64,000 nt of DNA from JAKQEM01 sp964391185 (GCA_964391185.1 CAYMIX010000002.1:1-64000), one strand, 5' to 3'; shown: positions 26,588 to 35,410, counted from the first letter of the stretch. A program made the numbers and translations. Notes: a model not told the origin generated them from the letters alone.

Positions 26588-28186
26588 TTATTTTACTCGC
26601 ATCATCCCCATCATCCCGTCCGTCAGGTGTTCAGCGATGTGACAGTGGAACATCCAGTCGCCGGGGTTGCTCATATCGAACAGGAGATCGGCAGTCGAGC
26701 CTGCCGGAATCTGCACCGTGTCTTTCCATACGAGATTGTCATTCGCCTCACCGTCGATTGAAAGGACTAGGAATCGTTGACCATGAAAGTGCATGGGATG
26801 CTGCATTGGATGAGCAGAATCTTTATCGTTGATGACGCGCACCTTGACGATATCATTTTTCTTGAACTGCCAATTGATATCCATATTTTGTTTGCCTGTT
26901 GCCTCATCAGTCATTTTCCACGTCATCATCCCCGCAGACATCTGGGCGTTCATGGTGTTGTTGTCTTCCCATTCGATGCCATCGGTTCCTATATCTCCCA
27001 TCATGTTTCCATACTGCATATTTCCGCCACCCATCATTCCCATCTCAATTGTGAGACGCAGCGTCTTGTCCACAGATTTATCGAAATAAGGACGGAACTG
27101 GTCAATATCGGCAGTCACGTCTGCGTTTTCCCGCAGTTCCTCAAAGGCGGTTTTCAGATTGGGACTTACAGCTTCTCCCGTTACGGCGATGGTACCGAGG
27201 TCTTCCGTGCGAACGGGGCTTTGGTGACGCAGGACATAGGTACCAGGCTTCTCAAAATACACGTCAACAATGCCGCGTTCGGCAGGGCCAAGCGTCAGGC
27301 TATCGATAAAGGATTCCTTCTCATAGCGTCCCACGTCTGCACCCACAAGCTTCATGCGGGCATTGGGAATGCTGATACGGAAGGGGCGGGCATTGGCTAC
27401 GTTCGTGAAGAAAAATCGGATGACTGAGCCCTGTTTCACGGTACGTTCGTAGGACGTGTCACCGTTGACAAGGAACGTGTTGCCGAACCGCCCCATAAGG
27501 GAGAAGTTCGCATCTTTTACGCCGTACGGGACAACGCTGCCTTGATCATCAAGGAGAAGATCATCCAGAACGACGACTTCCGTTGCATTGACCGGCGCAT
27601 ACACGCCATCTTCCTCGGGAGTGATAAGCAAGTTCCCGTAGAGGCCCATGTCCTGCTCGATATCTTCGCGGACGTGCGGGTGATACCAGTAAATACCTTC
27701 GTCGGGGAAGATCACGGTGTAACGAAACGTGCCGTTGGGCTGGATAGCATCCTGCGTAACATCCGGCACGCCATCGTTGCCATTCTCCAAACGAATACCG
27801 TGCCAGTGGATCGTTGTCGGAAGGTCGATGCTGTTTTTCACGTTAACCATAATTTCTGCGCCTTGCTTTGCTCGAATCATTGGTCCGGGGATTTGTCCGT
27901 TGTATCCGTACATCGGCAGACTTTTCCCATTGATAGTTTTGCGCACAAGCGTGGGCTCCAATGAGATGGTGTCACCGTCTTCTACATCCATGGTCTCCGA
28001 AGCTTTCGCCTCTGGAAGTCGTGAAATATCGATATCCATTGCGGGCAGGAAGCCAGACGTGTCCTGCTGCGTCCCGTGTTGCGCCATCATCCCATGATCC
28101 ATCTGTCCCCTCGATGTCCCAGATTGCTGCGATGCACAGGAAGCGAGCGTGACGGATAGAAGTGCGATGAAGATCAGATATTTCAT
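26588..28186 (-). CDS. multicopper oxidase, CueO-like lipoprotein
   Basis: 532 residues. Lipobox LASC (Cys17), then a Met/His-rich stretch (GQMDHGMMAQHG). Three cupredoxin domains with all copper-binding signatures: TIHWHG, YWYHPHVRED, HPMQHPMHFHG and FHCHIAEHLTDGMM, so type 1, 2 and 3 sites are complete with a Met axial ligand. A Met-rich insertion before domain 3 (MMGGGNMQYGNMMGD and NTMNAQMSAGMM) is like the Cu(I)-binding insert of CueO. Role: oxidising toxic Cu(I) outside the cytoplasm, anchored to the membrane. Last gene of the csoR-copZ-copA-CDF-MCO run (gap of 24 bp). Confidence 0.95.
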   Translation of the reverse strand: MKYLIFIALLSVTLASCASQQSGTSRGQMDHGMMAQHGTQQDTSGFLPAMDIDISRLPEAKASETMDVEDGDTISLEPTLVRKTINGKSLPMYGYNGQIPGPMIRAKQGAEIMVNVKNSIDLPTTIHWHGIRLENGNDGVPDVTQDAIQPNGTFRYTVIFPDEGIYWYHPHVREDIEQDMGLYGNLLITPEEDGVYAPVNATEVVVLDDLLLDDQGSVVPYGVKDANFSLMGRFGNTFLVNGDTSYERTVKQGSVIRFFFTNVANARPFRISIPNARMKLVGADVGRYEKESFIDSLTLGPAERGIVDVYFEKPGTYVLRHQSPVRTEDLGTIAVTGEAVSPNLKTAFEELRENADVTADIDQFRPYFDKSVDKTLRLTIEMGMMGGGNMQYGNMMGDIGTDGIEWEDNNTMNAQMSAGMMTWKMTDEATGKQNMDINWQFKKNDIVKVRVINDKDSAHPMQHPMHFHGQRFLVLSIDGEANDNLVWKDTVQIPAGSTADLLFDMSNPGDWMFHCHIAEHLTDGMMGMMRVK

Positions 28187-28210
28187 GATAAAAGTGTGAA
28201 GGAGAAAGAT

Positions 28211-29110
28211 TTATGGATGCGTCCTGCAAAAACGTTGCAATGTTTCCTGTGCGTAGACTGGTTGGATCGTCGCATGCTGAATGCGGAACTTCTTGCGACA
28301 GATTTCCTCAATCGTAGTGATAATCCTGTCACAATCACACGCATCGTCGATGGTGATGGTGACCTTGCACGTCAGATGGTGCTCGTTCGCGCTTTGGCTC
28401 CATACATGGATATCGCCTACGGAAGAAACTCCTGTCACTGCCTTCACTTCTTTTTCAAAATCATCGTAATTGAATCCTTCGGGTGCGGATTGAAGAAAAT
28501 ATCCCATTCCTTCAACGAATATGCCCCAGCCCGTTTTAACCATGAAGAACGTGATGAGGAGAGCGACAGCAACGTCGACGTAGATGGTCGTGATGAATAG
28601 GGAAAGAATGCCGCTGGCGACAACAGCAGCCGAACCCACTGCGTCATACACCATGCAGGCATAGGTGCCTTTGGCATTGAGGCTGCAACAGGCATCTTCC
28701 TTCAGCCAGAGAGCGGATACCAAGTTCACGACAAGCGCGATGGAACCAAAGAGGATGACGAGTCCTCCGGCAATCTCCTGCGGTTCCAAGAGCAACCGTA
28801 CTGCTTGGAAGAATGCAATAAACGCTGTGACGAGGAGCAGGCACCCCTTCACGAATCCCGCAAAGGCATCCATGCGCGCGTATCCGAATGTCCTCCGGGC
28901 GTCGGGGCCCTGCTTTGTTTTACGTTCGCTGTAGATACTGAGGATAAGTGCCCCTGCATCATCCAGATTCATCAGGGCATCCGCCAAAAGCGCACTACTG
29001 CCCGTGATAATGCTTCCGATAGTTTCGACAATGGCGAGGCCGCCATTGAGGATCAGCGCACGCATGAAGCGCTTTTCCAAGGTTGCCGATGCATGAGCAT
29101 GATTTGTCAT
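28211..29110 (-). CDS. cation diffusion facilitator with altered metal site
   Basis: 299 residues, six transmembrane helices plus a C-terminal cytoplasmic domain (residues ~215-299). TM2 has ALLADALMNLDD and TM5 has TYACMVYDAVGS. In Zn/Cd-type CDF proteins these positions are usually HxxxD; here the His are Met and Cys while the Asp remain. The C-terminal domain contains DDACDCDRI and an HVWSQSANEHHL stretch, further soft-metal candidates. N-terminal His are also present (TNHAHAS). Placement between copA and a multicopper oxidase suggests copper or another soft metal as substrate (inference). Confidence 0.88.
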   Translation of the reverse strand: MTNHAHASATLEKRFMRALILNGGLAIVETIGSIITGSSALLADALMNLDDAGALILSIYSERKTKQGPDARRTFGYARMDAFAGFVKGCLLLVTAFIAFFQAVRLLLEPQEIAGGLVILFGSIALVVNLVSALWLKEDACCSLNAKGTYACMVYDAVGSAAVVASGILSLFITTIYVDVAVALLITFFMVKTGWGIFVEGMGYFLQSAPEGFNYDDFEKEVKAVTGVSSVGDIHVWSQSANEHHLTCKVTITIDDACDCDRIITTIEEICRKKFRIQHATIQPVYAQETLQRFCRTHP

Positions 29111-29128
29111 AAAAGAATGCTGAAAGCA

Positions 29129-31963
29129 TTAAGGAGCGACGCACGGTACGGTCGGATCGGAGATGCAGTTTTCCTTCGGTGGCGTGCCGCGCTCCGGGCA
29201 TGTCTGCGAATAAAGGCACGCGTCATCAGTCAGCCGTTTTAATTGAGCAGCAGCTTCGTCGTCAGACGAGCCGTATGTAAGAAGGATCTGGTCAATGTCT
29301 TGGAAGGCGAAAGCGGGATCAATAGGGGTTTCCTCTCCGTTTACAAACATCGTCCAGCGCTTTTCGCCGTCGTTGCAATACTGCTCGCCCGTGTCGAGCG
29401 TGAAGCAATCGGGAGTCAGTGTGATGTTCAGCGAGGCAAAGAATTCCCCGACAGTGACCCCTGGCTTGTGGCGGTGCATCACGTTGCCGTTGCCATCGTG
29501 GACATGCGTGTAGGGATGCTTGGGATCAGTATCCGTGGACATATATTTCTCCTGGGAGAAATCGATCCTATCGCCCTCAATGAAGACGGCGAAATCCGCA
29601 TGCGTGTGGTTCGGATCAGGATTTACAGCCGTCCCGGCAGAGCTGATCGTTACAAAGCCAAAGAAGAGAGCGGTAAAGAAAAGCCCCATGAAAATCGGCG
29701 CGACATCCGACAGCCAATTTCGCTTCTGCGGATGAAATCCTTTAAGAAGTAATGAGTTCGTGACAACGGTAACGGAACTGAATGCCATCGCGAGTCCCGC
29801 GAGTTCGGGACGAAGGACGATGCCGAAATCCATAAACAAACGTGCGGCGATGGGAATGCCGATAACGTTATAGAACAATGCAAAAAACAAGTTTTGTTTC
29901 ACCTTGCTCACCGTGGCGCGGCTTAGCCGGATTGCGGTCACCACGTCACGAAGATCATTCCTTACAAGAACGATCCCGCCTGTTTCCATGGCGATGTCCG
30001 TGCCGCCACCCATAGCGATGCCAAGATCCGCTTGGGCGAGAGCAGGGCTGTCGTTGATGCCATCGCCAACCATGGCAACTTTCTTGCCTGTCTCCTGCAA
30101 CTTCTTCACTTCATGTGCTTTCTGCTCCGGCAATACCTCAGCCAGAATATGGGTAATGCCAACAGTCCTCGCAATCGCTTGGGCGGTACGCTTGTTGTCG
30201 CCCGTGATCATGTAGACATCAATACCCATGCTCCGCAATTGTTCCACCGCCTCTTTCGATGTTTCTTTCACAGTATCGGCGACCGCAATAATACCCAGCA
30301 CTGTATGCGCATCGGCAAGCAGCATCGCGGTCTTCCCCGCGTCTTCCAGCTCTTGCATCTTGCTCTCGATATTTCCGAGAGGAATATTCTCTCGCTCCAT
30401 GAGCTTGCGATTGCCGAGGAAATACACGGTTCCTTGCAACGTCCCTTCGATGCCCAGACCGGGGATCGCTTGGAATTTTTCAGAAGCAGACAATGCGACG
30501 GTTTTTGCCTTTGCATGTTGAACGATGCTCTCTGCCAGTGGATGTTCCGACCCCTGTTCCAAACTGGCAGCAAGGCGCAAGACGTCGTCTTCCGTACCTT
30601 TGAATGCGATAATATCGGTTACTTCAGGCTTTCCTTTTGTGAGGGTGCCCGTTTTATCAAAAACGATGGCTCCGATCTTGTTTGCCGCTTCGAGCGGTTC
30701 ACCTCCACGAATCAGAATGCCGTGCTCCGCGCCTTTACCGGTGGCAACCATAATTGCCGTAGGAGTTGCAAGGCCAAGCGCACAAGGGCAGGCAATAACG
30801 AGAACCGATACGGCTGCCAGCAGCGAGAATGTGACGGATGCCCCTGCGAGGAGCCATCCGATAAGGGTCACAATGGCAATAATTATGACGGCGGGAACGA
30901 ACCACGACGATACCCAATCCGCGAAGTCCTGAATGGGTGCCTTGGAGCCCTGCGCATCTTCGACGAAATGAATGATACGCGCGAGCGCCGTTTCGCTGCC
31001 CACCTTTTCGGCCTTGAATTCTATCGAGCCGTTGCCGTTCATCGTCGCACCAAAAACACGATCTCCCTCTTTTTTCTCCACGGGAATGCTCTCTCCCGTA
31101 AGCATGGCTTCATCAACGGAAGTGAGGCCTTTGAGCACGGTTCCATCCACGGGGATTTTTTCACCCGGACGGACGACGACGATATCTCCTACCAGCACTT
31201 CCTCAATAGGTACGTCGACGGTCTGCCCATTGCGGAGAACACGTGCTGTTTTCGCCTGTAAGCTCATCAATTTTTGGATCGCTGCGGAGGTTTTCCCCTT
31301 CGCACGAGCTTCCAACCACTTTCCAAGGAGCACGAACGTGATAAGAAACGCCGCGACCTCAAAATAGAGATCGTGCACCTCGCCAATGATCGTGCCCTCC
31401 GTGACAACATGTACAAGAAGGTTGTAGACGCTGTAGAGATACGCAGTAAGCGTTCCAATGGCAATGAGGCTATCCATGCTGAAACTCAGCATGCGGGCAC
31501 TCGACCAAAATCCCCTGAAAAACCCCGCTCCCAGCCAGAACTGCACGGGTGTCGCAAGAATGAGGGAAACAATGCCCATATATGGTATGAGTCCCTCATG
31601 CAGGGATGTATGAGGGAAAAATGCCAGCACCATAAATCCCACCATCGGGAGACTGAGGAGCAGTCCCAATAAGAATTTCCTACGGTAGCCGTCCATTTCC
31701 TCCTCTTGGCGTTTCTGATCAAGCTCGACACCATGATGACTGTGCGGGTCGCGGACTTCGGCGGAGTAACCGGCTGCCTTTACTGCATTGACGAGATCTT
31801 GCTCATGAACTTCATGGGGATTGTAGGTGATCTTTGCTTTTGCGGATGCAAGATTCACGCTCGCATCTTCAACCCCCGGAGTTTTCTTTAACTTGCGGGT
31901 GATGAGGGCGCTGCAACTTGCGCAGTGCATGCCGGAGATTGAAAGGGTGCATTGAGAACTCAT
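29129..31963 (-). CDS. copA: Cu(I)-translocating P1B-type ATPase with C-terminal His-rich domain
   Basis: 944 residues, about 200 longer than a usual single-HMA CopA. Residues 1-70: HMA domain with GMHCASC. A His-bearing linker, then TM helices, actuator TGES, ion-site CPC (IACPCALGLATP), DKTGT phosphorylation loop, SEHPLA nucleotide-site motif (HP), GDGIND hinge and the final helices with NVIGIP and MAFSS. From about residue 744 (DNA 29129-29734) comes an additional hydrophobic helix (755-775) and a ~165 residue domain with HTHADFAVFIEG, FSQEKYM, HPYTHVHDG, MHRHKPGVTVGEFF and six Cys. The extra helix would put this domain outside. Function: ATP-driven Cu(I) export. Five bp downstream of copZ. 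Confidence 0.95.
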   Translation of the reverse strand: MSSQCTLSISGMHCASCSALITRKLKKTPGVEDASVNLASAKAKITYNPHEVHEQDLVNAVKAAGYSAEVRDPHSHHGVELDQKRQEEEMDGYRRKFLLGLLLSLPMVGFMVLAFFPHTSLHEGLIPYMGIVSLILATPVQFWLGAGFFRGFWSSARMLSFSMDSLIAIGTLTAYLYSVYNLLVHVVTEGTIIGEVHDLYFEVAAFLITFVLLGKWLEARAKGKTSAAIQKLMSLQAKTARVLRNGQTVDVPIEEVLVGDIVVVRPGEKIPVDGTVLKGLTSVDEAMLTGESIPVEKKEGDRVFGATMNGNGSIEFKAEKVGSETALARIIHFVEDAQGSKAPIQDFADWVSSWFVPAVIIIAIVTLIGWLLAGASVTFSLLAAVSVLVIACPCALGLATPTAIMVATGKGAEHGILIRGGEPLEAANKIGAIVFDKTGTLTKGKPEVTDIIAFKGTEDDVLRLAASLEQGSEHPLAESIVQHAKAKTVALSASEKFQAIPGLGIEGTLQGTVYFLGNRKLMERENIPLGNIESKMQELEDAGKTAMLLADAHTVLGIIAVADTVKETSKEAVEQLRSMGIDVYMITGDNKRTAQAIARTVGITHILAEVLPEQKAHEVKKLQETGKKVAMVGDGINDSPALAQADLGIAMGGGTDIAMETGGIVLVRNDLRDVVTAIRLSRATVSKVKQNLFFALFYNVIGIPIAARLFMDFGIVLRPELAGLAMAFSSVTVVTNSLLLKGFHPQKRNWLSDVAPIFMGLFFTALFFGFVTISSAGTAVNPDPNHTHADFAVFIEGDRIDFSQEKYMSTDTDPKHPYTHVHDGNGNVMHRHKPGVTVGEFFASLNITLTPDCFTLDTGEQYCNDGEKRWTMFVNGEETPIDPAFAFQDIDQILLTYGSSDDEAAAQLKRLTDDACLYSQTCPERGTPPKENCISDPTVPCVAP

Positions 31964-31968
31964 AAGCT

Positions 31969-32181
31969 TTATAGAGAAAAAACCGTGTACTTCGGATCAA
32001 GCGATTCAATGTCCTTCTTCCATTTTTGGAAATCAAAACCTTCCTCGTGATCGAGTGTCACTTTTTTTGTATCTACGTCGACATCGACATTGCTAATCGA
32101 CGTGAATTCGCCGCTGACATCTTTAATGAGAGCGGCACAGGATGCGCAATGAATACCGGGGATGGAAACAGTTGTTTGCAT
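31969..32181 (-). CDS. copZ: copper chaperone, HMA domain
   Basis: 70 residues, a single HMA (ferredoxin-like) domain with GIHCASC giving Cys12 and Cys15 for Cu(I), and the C-terminal strand YTVFSL. Length and single domain fit CopZ-type chaperones that hand Cu(I) to CopA and to CsoR. Five bp upstream of copA and 19 bp after csoR, same strand. The loop is His-containing (H11) as in some bacterial CopZ. Confidence 0.9.
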   Translation of the reverse strand: MQTTVSIPGIHCASCAALIKDVSGEFTSISNVDVDVDTKKVTLDHEEGFDFQKWKKDIESLDPKYTVFSL

Positions 32182-32200
32182 GGGAGAAAAAGGAAGGGAT

Positions 32201-32473
32201 TTATGAGCGTTGCGAGAGTCCGATCACCTTGAGTATGTCGGTGATGAATTCCTCCTTGGCCTTTGTCGAAGAGAGATTTTTCGGACCGCAAGTGTGAAGG
32301 TGAGATTCAAGCACCATCCCTTGGATGTGTTTCAAGTGCCCCTGCATGGCGAGGGCTATCTCCAAAATTTTCGTACAATAGGCATCATCATCCACAAGCT
32401 GATGCAGCTTGCCCGTGAGTCCCTCAAGCCTCTTGATGGCTTCAAGTGTTTTCTTTTTGGAGTCCTGTTTCAT
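32201..32473 (-). CDS. csoR: copper-sensing repressor CsoR
   Basis: 90 residues, DUF156 four-helix family. Cys33, His58 and Cys62 have the same spacing (25 and 4 residues) as the Cu(I) ligands Cys36, His61 and Cys65 of M. tuberculosis CsoR, which separates it from formaldehyde (FrmR) and nickel (RcnR) sensors. It represses in the absence of copper and leaves DNA on binding Cu(I). First gene of csoR-copZ-copA-CDF-MCO, with a matching operator directly upstream. In the transcript model its leader is about 20 nt with no Shine-Dalgarno. Confidence 0.93.
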   Translation of the reverse strand: MKQDSKKKTLEAIKRLEGLTGKLHQLVDDDAYCTKILEIALAMQGHLKHIQGMVLESHLHTCGPKNLSSTKAKEEFITDILKVIGLSQRS

Positions 32474-32494
32474 AGAATGAATGGGTAGGGGGTA

Positions 32495-32528
32495 GGGGTA
32501 CTGTAGTCCCGTACCCCCCTAAAATCAA
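32495..32528 (-). promoter_or_regulatory. CsoR-type operator overlapping the cop operon promoter
   Basis: Minus-strand promoter: TTGATT (32523-32528), 17 bp spacer, TACAGT (32500-32505). The dyad GGGGTAC (32495-32501) and GTACCCC (32511-32517), with a 9 bp centre, covers the spacer and -10 box and resembles known CsoR sites (G/C tracts flanking TAC/GTA). Binding would block RNA polymerase. An adjacent GGGTAGGGGGT tract (32483-32493) may extend the site. Confidence 0.85.
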
Positions 32529-32535
32529 GTTCCCA

Positions 32536-33144
32536 TCACAGGCGCATTGCGGAGCCACTTGCGGCTTCCTGAATCGCAGCACCGATCGCTTGAATCGTGC
32601 TCTCCACCCTCTTGCCGTTCACGAAGAACGTCGGAGTCCCGTTCACGCCGAGTTTTTCACCCTCCTGCTGGGATGCTTCGACGATGGACATCTTGATGTT
32701 CGACTTCCTGCATCGCTCGAAAAGATCCATATCCAGACCCAAATCAGTCGCCCATTTGGAAATCGCCGCAGGGCTCAAATCGTCCTGGTTTTCATAATCC
32801 ATTTCCTCAAACTCCCAGAACTTCCCCTGATCTGCCGCGCACTCAGCGGCCTCAGCGGCTTCCTTGGAGTAGCGGTGATTCGGATAGATGGGGAAATGTT
32901 TCACCTCATAGCGAATCTGTGAACCATATTGCTGAAGCATGGGCTGAATGACTCTTGTCTGCGCCGCGCGACAGGCTTCGCATTGCAGATCGATAAACTC
33001 GGTAACGGTGACTGCGGCATTGGCATTGCTTCTCGGATGCGGCGGACGATTCGATTCCGTGGCAATGCCGGTCGTATCCACGCTGCATGCCGCAAGAAAG
33101 AGAAGAGAGCCGAGAACCGATGGAAGGAAATATCGTGTATGCAT
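32536..33144 (-). CDS. DsbA-like lipoprotein thiol oxidoreductase
   Basis: 202 residues. Lipobox LAAC (Cys20), then a thioredoxin fold with CEAC (Cys55-Cys58), a helical insertion with AAECAADQGKFWEFEEM and the cis-Pro loop GVNGTPTFFVNG. The CxxC sequence differs from the CPHC of E. coli DsbA and the CPFC of its neighbour, so the redox potential may differ. Extracytoplasmic disulfide chemistry, perhaps for the Cys-containing copper proteins nearby (inference). It ends 63 bp upstream of csoR, just before the cop promoter. Confidence 0.9.
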   Translation of the reverse strand: MHTRYFLPSVLGSLLFLAACSVDTTGIATESNRPPHPRSNANAAVTVTEFIDLQCEACRAAQTRVIQPMLQQYGSQIRYEVKHFPIYPNHRYSKEAAEAAECAADQGKFWEFEEMDYENQDDLSPAAISKWATDLGLDMDLFERCRKSNIKMSIVEASQQEGEKLGVNGTPTFFVNGKRVESTIQAIGAAIQEAASGSAMRL

Positions 33145-33162
33145 GGGAAAAGGTGGGGAAAA

Positions 33163-33948
33163 TTACGGAAGCATGGCATCAATAGCCTGCTGGAAGTTTG
33201 CATAGGGAACGGCACCGCTGATCTGCTGCGTCTTGCCATCAGGGCCAAGCACCCAGAAGCCGGGGGTGCCATTCACGCCTGACGCAGAACCATCGGCCAT
33301 GTCCTTCGCTACCTCATCTTTATATTTACTGCTGTCGAGACATGTAGCGAATGTGCCCGTGTTCAGTTTCAGATCGGTAGCGTACTGATTGAGTACGGGA
33401 ACGATGTCCGTTGCATTGCTCCACGTCGCCTGTGTCTCGAAGATTTTGTCATGCATTTCCCAAAACTTACCCTGATCGTCGGCGCATTCCGTCGCCTCGG
33501 CGGTCTTTTGTGCATGAGGATGGAACGAGAGCGGGAAATCCCTCACGACGTACTTCACCTTTCCCGTATCAATGTAGTCTTTTTTAATCTTGCCGTAGGT
33601 ATCCGTGAAATGCCTGCCACAGAAGGGGCACTGATAATCCGTGAACTCAATAAGTGTCACGGGTGCATCTTCTTCACCAAGTACCGGATCGTCATCGACT
33701 GTTGCCGGGGTGGCCGGTGGTTGTGGAGCGCTATCGGGAGCGGTGGGAGTGGGTGCTTGTGCAACCTGCTGGGGAGATGGACTACCCGCAGCCAGCGAGA
33801 AGCCACCGGAGTTAAAAGAACCCAGACCGAAGCCGATGATCACCCCCATCAGCCCCATTGAGATGCCAAACCACGGATTGCTGCCCGATGACGCATGGGA
33901 ATGCGGCTGTGACTGCTGTGGCGAGTCTTGCCATTTGAGAGTTGTCAT
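33163..33948 (-). CDS. DsbA-like membrane-anchored thiol oxidoreductase
   Basis: 261 residues from ATG 33948. One transmembrane helix (about residues 28-45), a Pro/Ala/Thr-rich linker (55-85), then a DsbA/thioredoxin domain with CPFC (Cys107-Cys110), ATECADDQGKFWEMHDKIF and the cis-Pro GVNGTPGFWVLG. A second Cys pair is not obvious. Typical of CPR and Gram-positive surface DsbA proteins. Same strand and 18 bp before the other DsbA-like gene. The frame upstream of 33948 overlaps the neighbouring gene and is not used. Confidence 0.9.
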   Translation of the reverse strand: MTTLKWQDSPQQSQPHSHASSGSNPWFGISMGLMGVIIGFGLGSFNSGGFSLAAGSPSPQQVAQAPTPTAPDSAPQPPATPATVDDDPVLGEEDAPVTLIEFTDYQCPFCGRHFTDTYGKIKKDYIDTGKVKYVVRDFPLSFHPHAQKTAEATECADDQGKFWEMHDKIFETQATWSNATDIVPVLNQYATDLKLNTGTFATCLDSSKYKDEVAKDMADGSASGVNGTPGFWVLGPDGKTQQISGAVPYANFQQAIDAMLP

Positions 33949-33974
33949 GAGAAAAGTGGAAAAGGTGAAAAAAG

Positions 33975-35339
33975 TTAAATGACGGTGAACGATCCGCGTA
34001 CCATGCCCATAGAGCACATAAAGGCCAGCTGCCCTTTGCTTGGAGCCGTGAATTCAATGATGTTCTCGCCACTGCGCAGGGCTTGGGACACGTTCAACGA
34101 AGGAATAGTCATGATGCTCGTGCAGCCAGCCGCTTCCGTTCCATCAACTTTCCAGCGCACGGGTACGCCCGCTTTGATAGTGAGGTTTCGCGGCTCATAG
34201 CCATTACGGGTCACTTTCATCGATACTTCCTGCACTCCGCCCCTTACGCTCGGTGCGGAGTCTGCCTGCTGATTCCCTCCGGCAAAGGCCGACGAAAGAT
34301 CGATACCTGTAAGCGCGAATCCGCTATTGAGATTGAAGAGTGCAAGGAGCAAAACGAGTGCCCCAGAGAAACGAAGGAAAATTCTGGAGAAGCTGCCACG
34401 CGCTGCTGAAGAAATCGCGCTGATTCCGAGGAGCGATGGAAGCGTACCGAGCGCGAACACGAACATTGTCAGTGCGCCCGTGAGGAAGCTACCCGATGCG
34501 AGCGCGGCAAGTTGCAGTGACTGGGTGAATCCGCAGGGCAGGAAGAACGTGAAAGCACCGAGTGCGAAAGGCGCGGCGGGGTGATCGCTCTCTGAAAGAT
34601 TGGCGATCCAGCGCGAGAGCTTCTTCGGCGGTCGGATCGGGAAGCTGCCCTTCGGAATAATTTCAAGAATGGTGAGTGCCAGATAGAGCATGACAAACGC
34701 GACGATGATGCTCATGTAGCCGCTCATTCTCGTGGAGAGAGTGATGGACTGCCCGAGCACACCTACAAGTCCACCGAGGACGAAGTAGGAAATCAGCCGC
34801 CCAAGATTGAAATGAAGTAACGGCTTGAATTTCTGCCACGGGCTTTCGGCTTGGCGGATTTCATTGTGCTTTGCGGCAAGCGCGATCAACAGACCCCCCG
34901 TGACCGCGAGGCAGCTGCTTGTGCCCGCAACAAGGCCGATAACGAAGATCCCGCCAAATGAGAGTGCGCCAGAAGTCGAGGGCGCAAGTGATATGAGATC
35001 GAATGCCTGAAGAAGTTTATACAGCGCGAAGATGATGAGCAGTGCGCCGCCGATCTCCAGCCACTTCCTTTTATCGGGTGAGAGCGTAGATATGGATGGA
35101 GCACCTTCATCAAGAAGGCTGTAGCCCGCCTTTGTAACGACAGCGGAAATATGCTCAAGACTTGGCAAGCTGTCGCCTTGCGCCGTAATACGGGCAATGC
35201 CACTTTTGTGATCCACGTCGACATGCTTGATGCCGGGCACGGCTTTGAGCTTCTTTTCGAGAAGCAGCTCGCAGCTCGCGCACGTCATGCCGCCGATGCA
35301 GACGGTTGCGTAGCGTTCTTTTGGTGATGAGTCGGGCAT
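33975..35339 (-). CDS. HMA / TauE-SafE-like / cupredoxin fusion protein
   Basis: 454 residues from ATG 35339. Residues 10-75: HMA domain with GMTCASC (Cys20, Cys23). About 95-345: six or more membrane helices of the TauE/SafE-UreH-like type (GLVAGTSSCLAVTGGLLIALAA and FFLPCGFTQSLQLAALASG, each with an intramembrane Cys). About 370-454: a C-terminal cupredoxin-like domain with AAGCTSIMTIPSL and AFMCSMGMVRGSF. The layout, a cytosolic Cu-binding domain, a membrane part and an outer Cu-binding domain, suggests copper movement or transfer across the membrane. Similar fusions occur in CPR genomes; transport direction is unknown. Confidence 0.85.
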   Translation of the reverse strand: MPDSSPKERYATVCIGGMTCASCELLLEKKLKAVPGIKHVDVDHKSGIARITAQGDSLPSLEHISAVVTKAGYSLLDEGAPSISTLSPDKRKWLEIGGALLIIFALYKLLQAFDLISLAPSTSGALSFGGIFVIGLVAGTSSCLAVTGGLLIALAAKHNEIRQAESPWQKFKPLLHFNLGRLISYFVLGGLVGVLGQSITLSTRMSGYMSIIVAFVMLYLALTILEIIPKGSFPIRPPKKLSRWIANLSESDHPAAPFALGAFTFFLPCGFTQSLQLAALASGSFLTGALTMFVFALGTLPSLLGISAISSAARGSFSRIFLRFSGALVLLLALFNLNSGFALTGIDLSSAFAGGNQQADSAPSVRGGVQEVSMKVTRNGYEPRNLTIKAGVPVRWKVDGTEAAGCTSIMTIPSLNVSQALRSGENIIEFTAPSKGQLAFMCSMGMVRGSFTVI

Positions 35340-35347
35340 AAAGAAAA

Positions 35348-35410
35348 GAGAATGAAGTACAAGCAAGCGGCCAGTCAGATACCGGTTCGCTCAAACATGA
35401 CTTCATTCTC
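35348..35410. repeat. long-loop inverted repeat between the cupredoxin fusion and the Met/His-rich gene
   Basis: GAGAATGAAGT (35348-35358) and ACTTCATTCTC (35400-35410) are perfect 11 bp arms separated by 41 bp. The right arm overlaps the stop codon of the minus-strand gene at 35409. It could end that transcript or act as a leader structure for the next gene; there is no T run. Confidence 0.55.
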
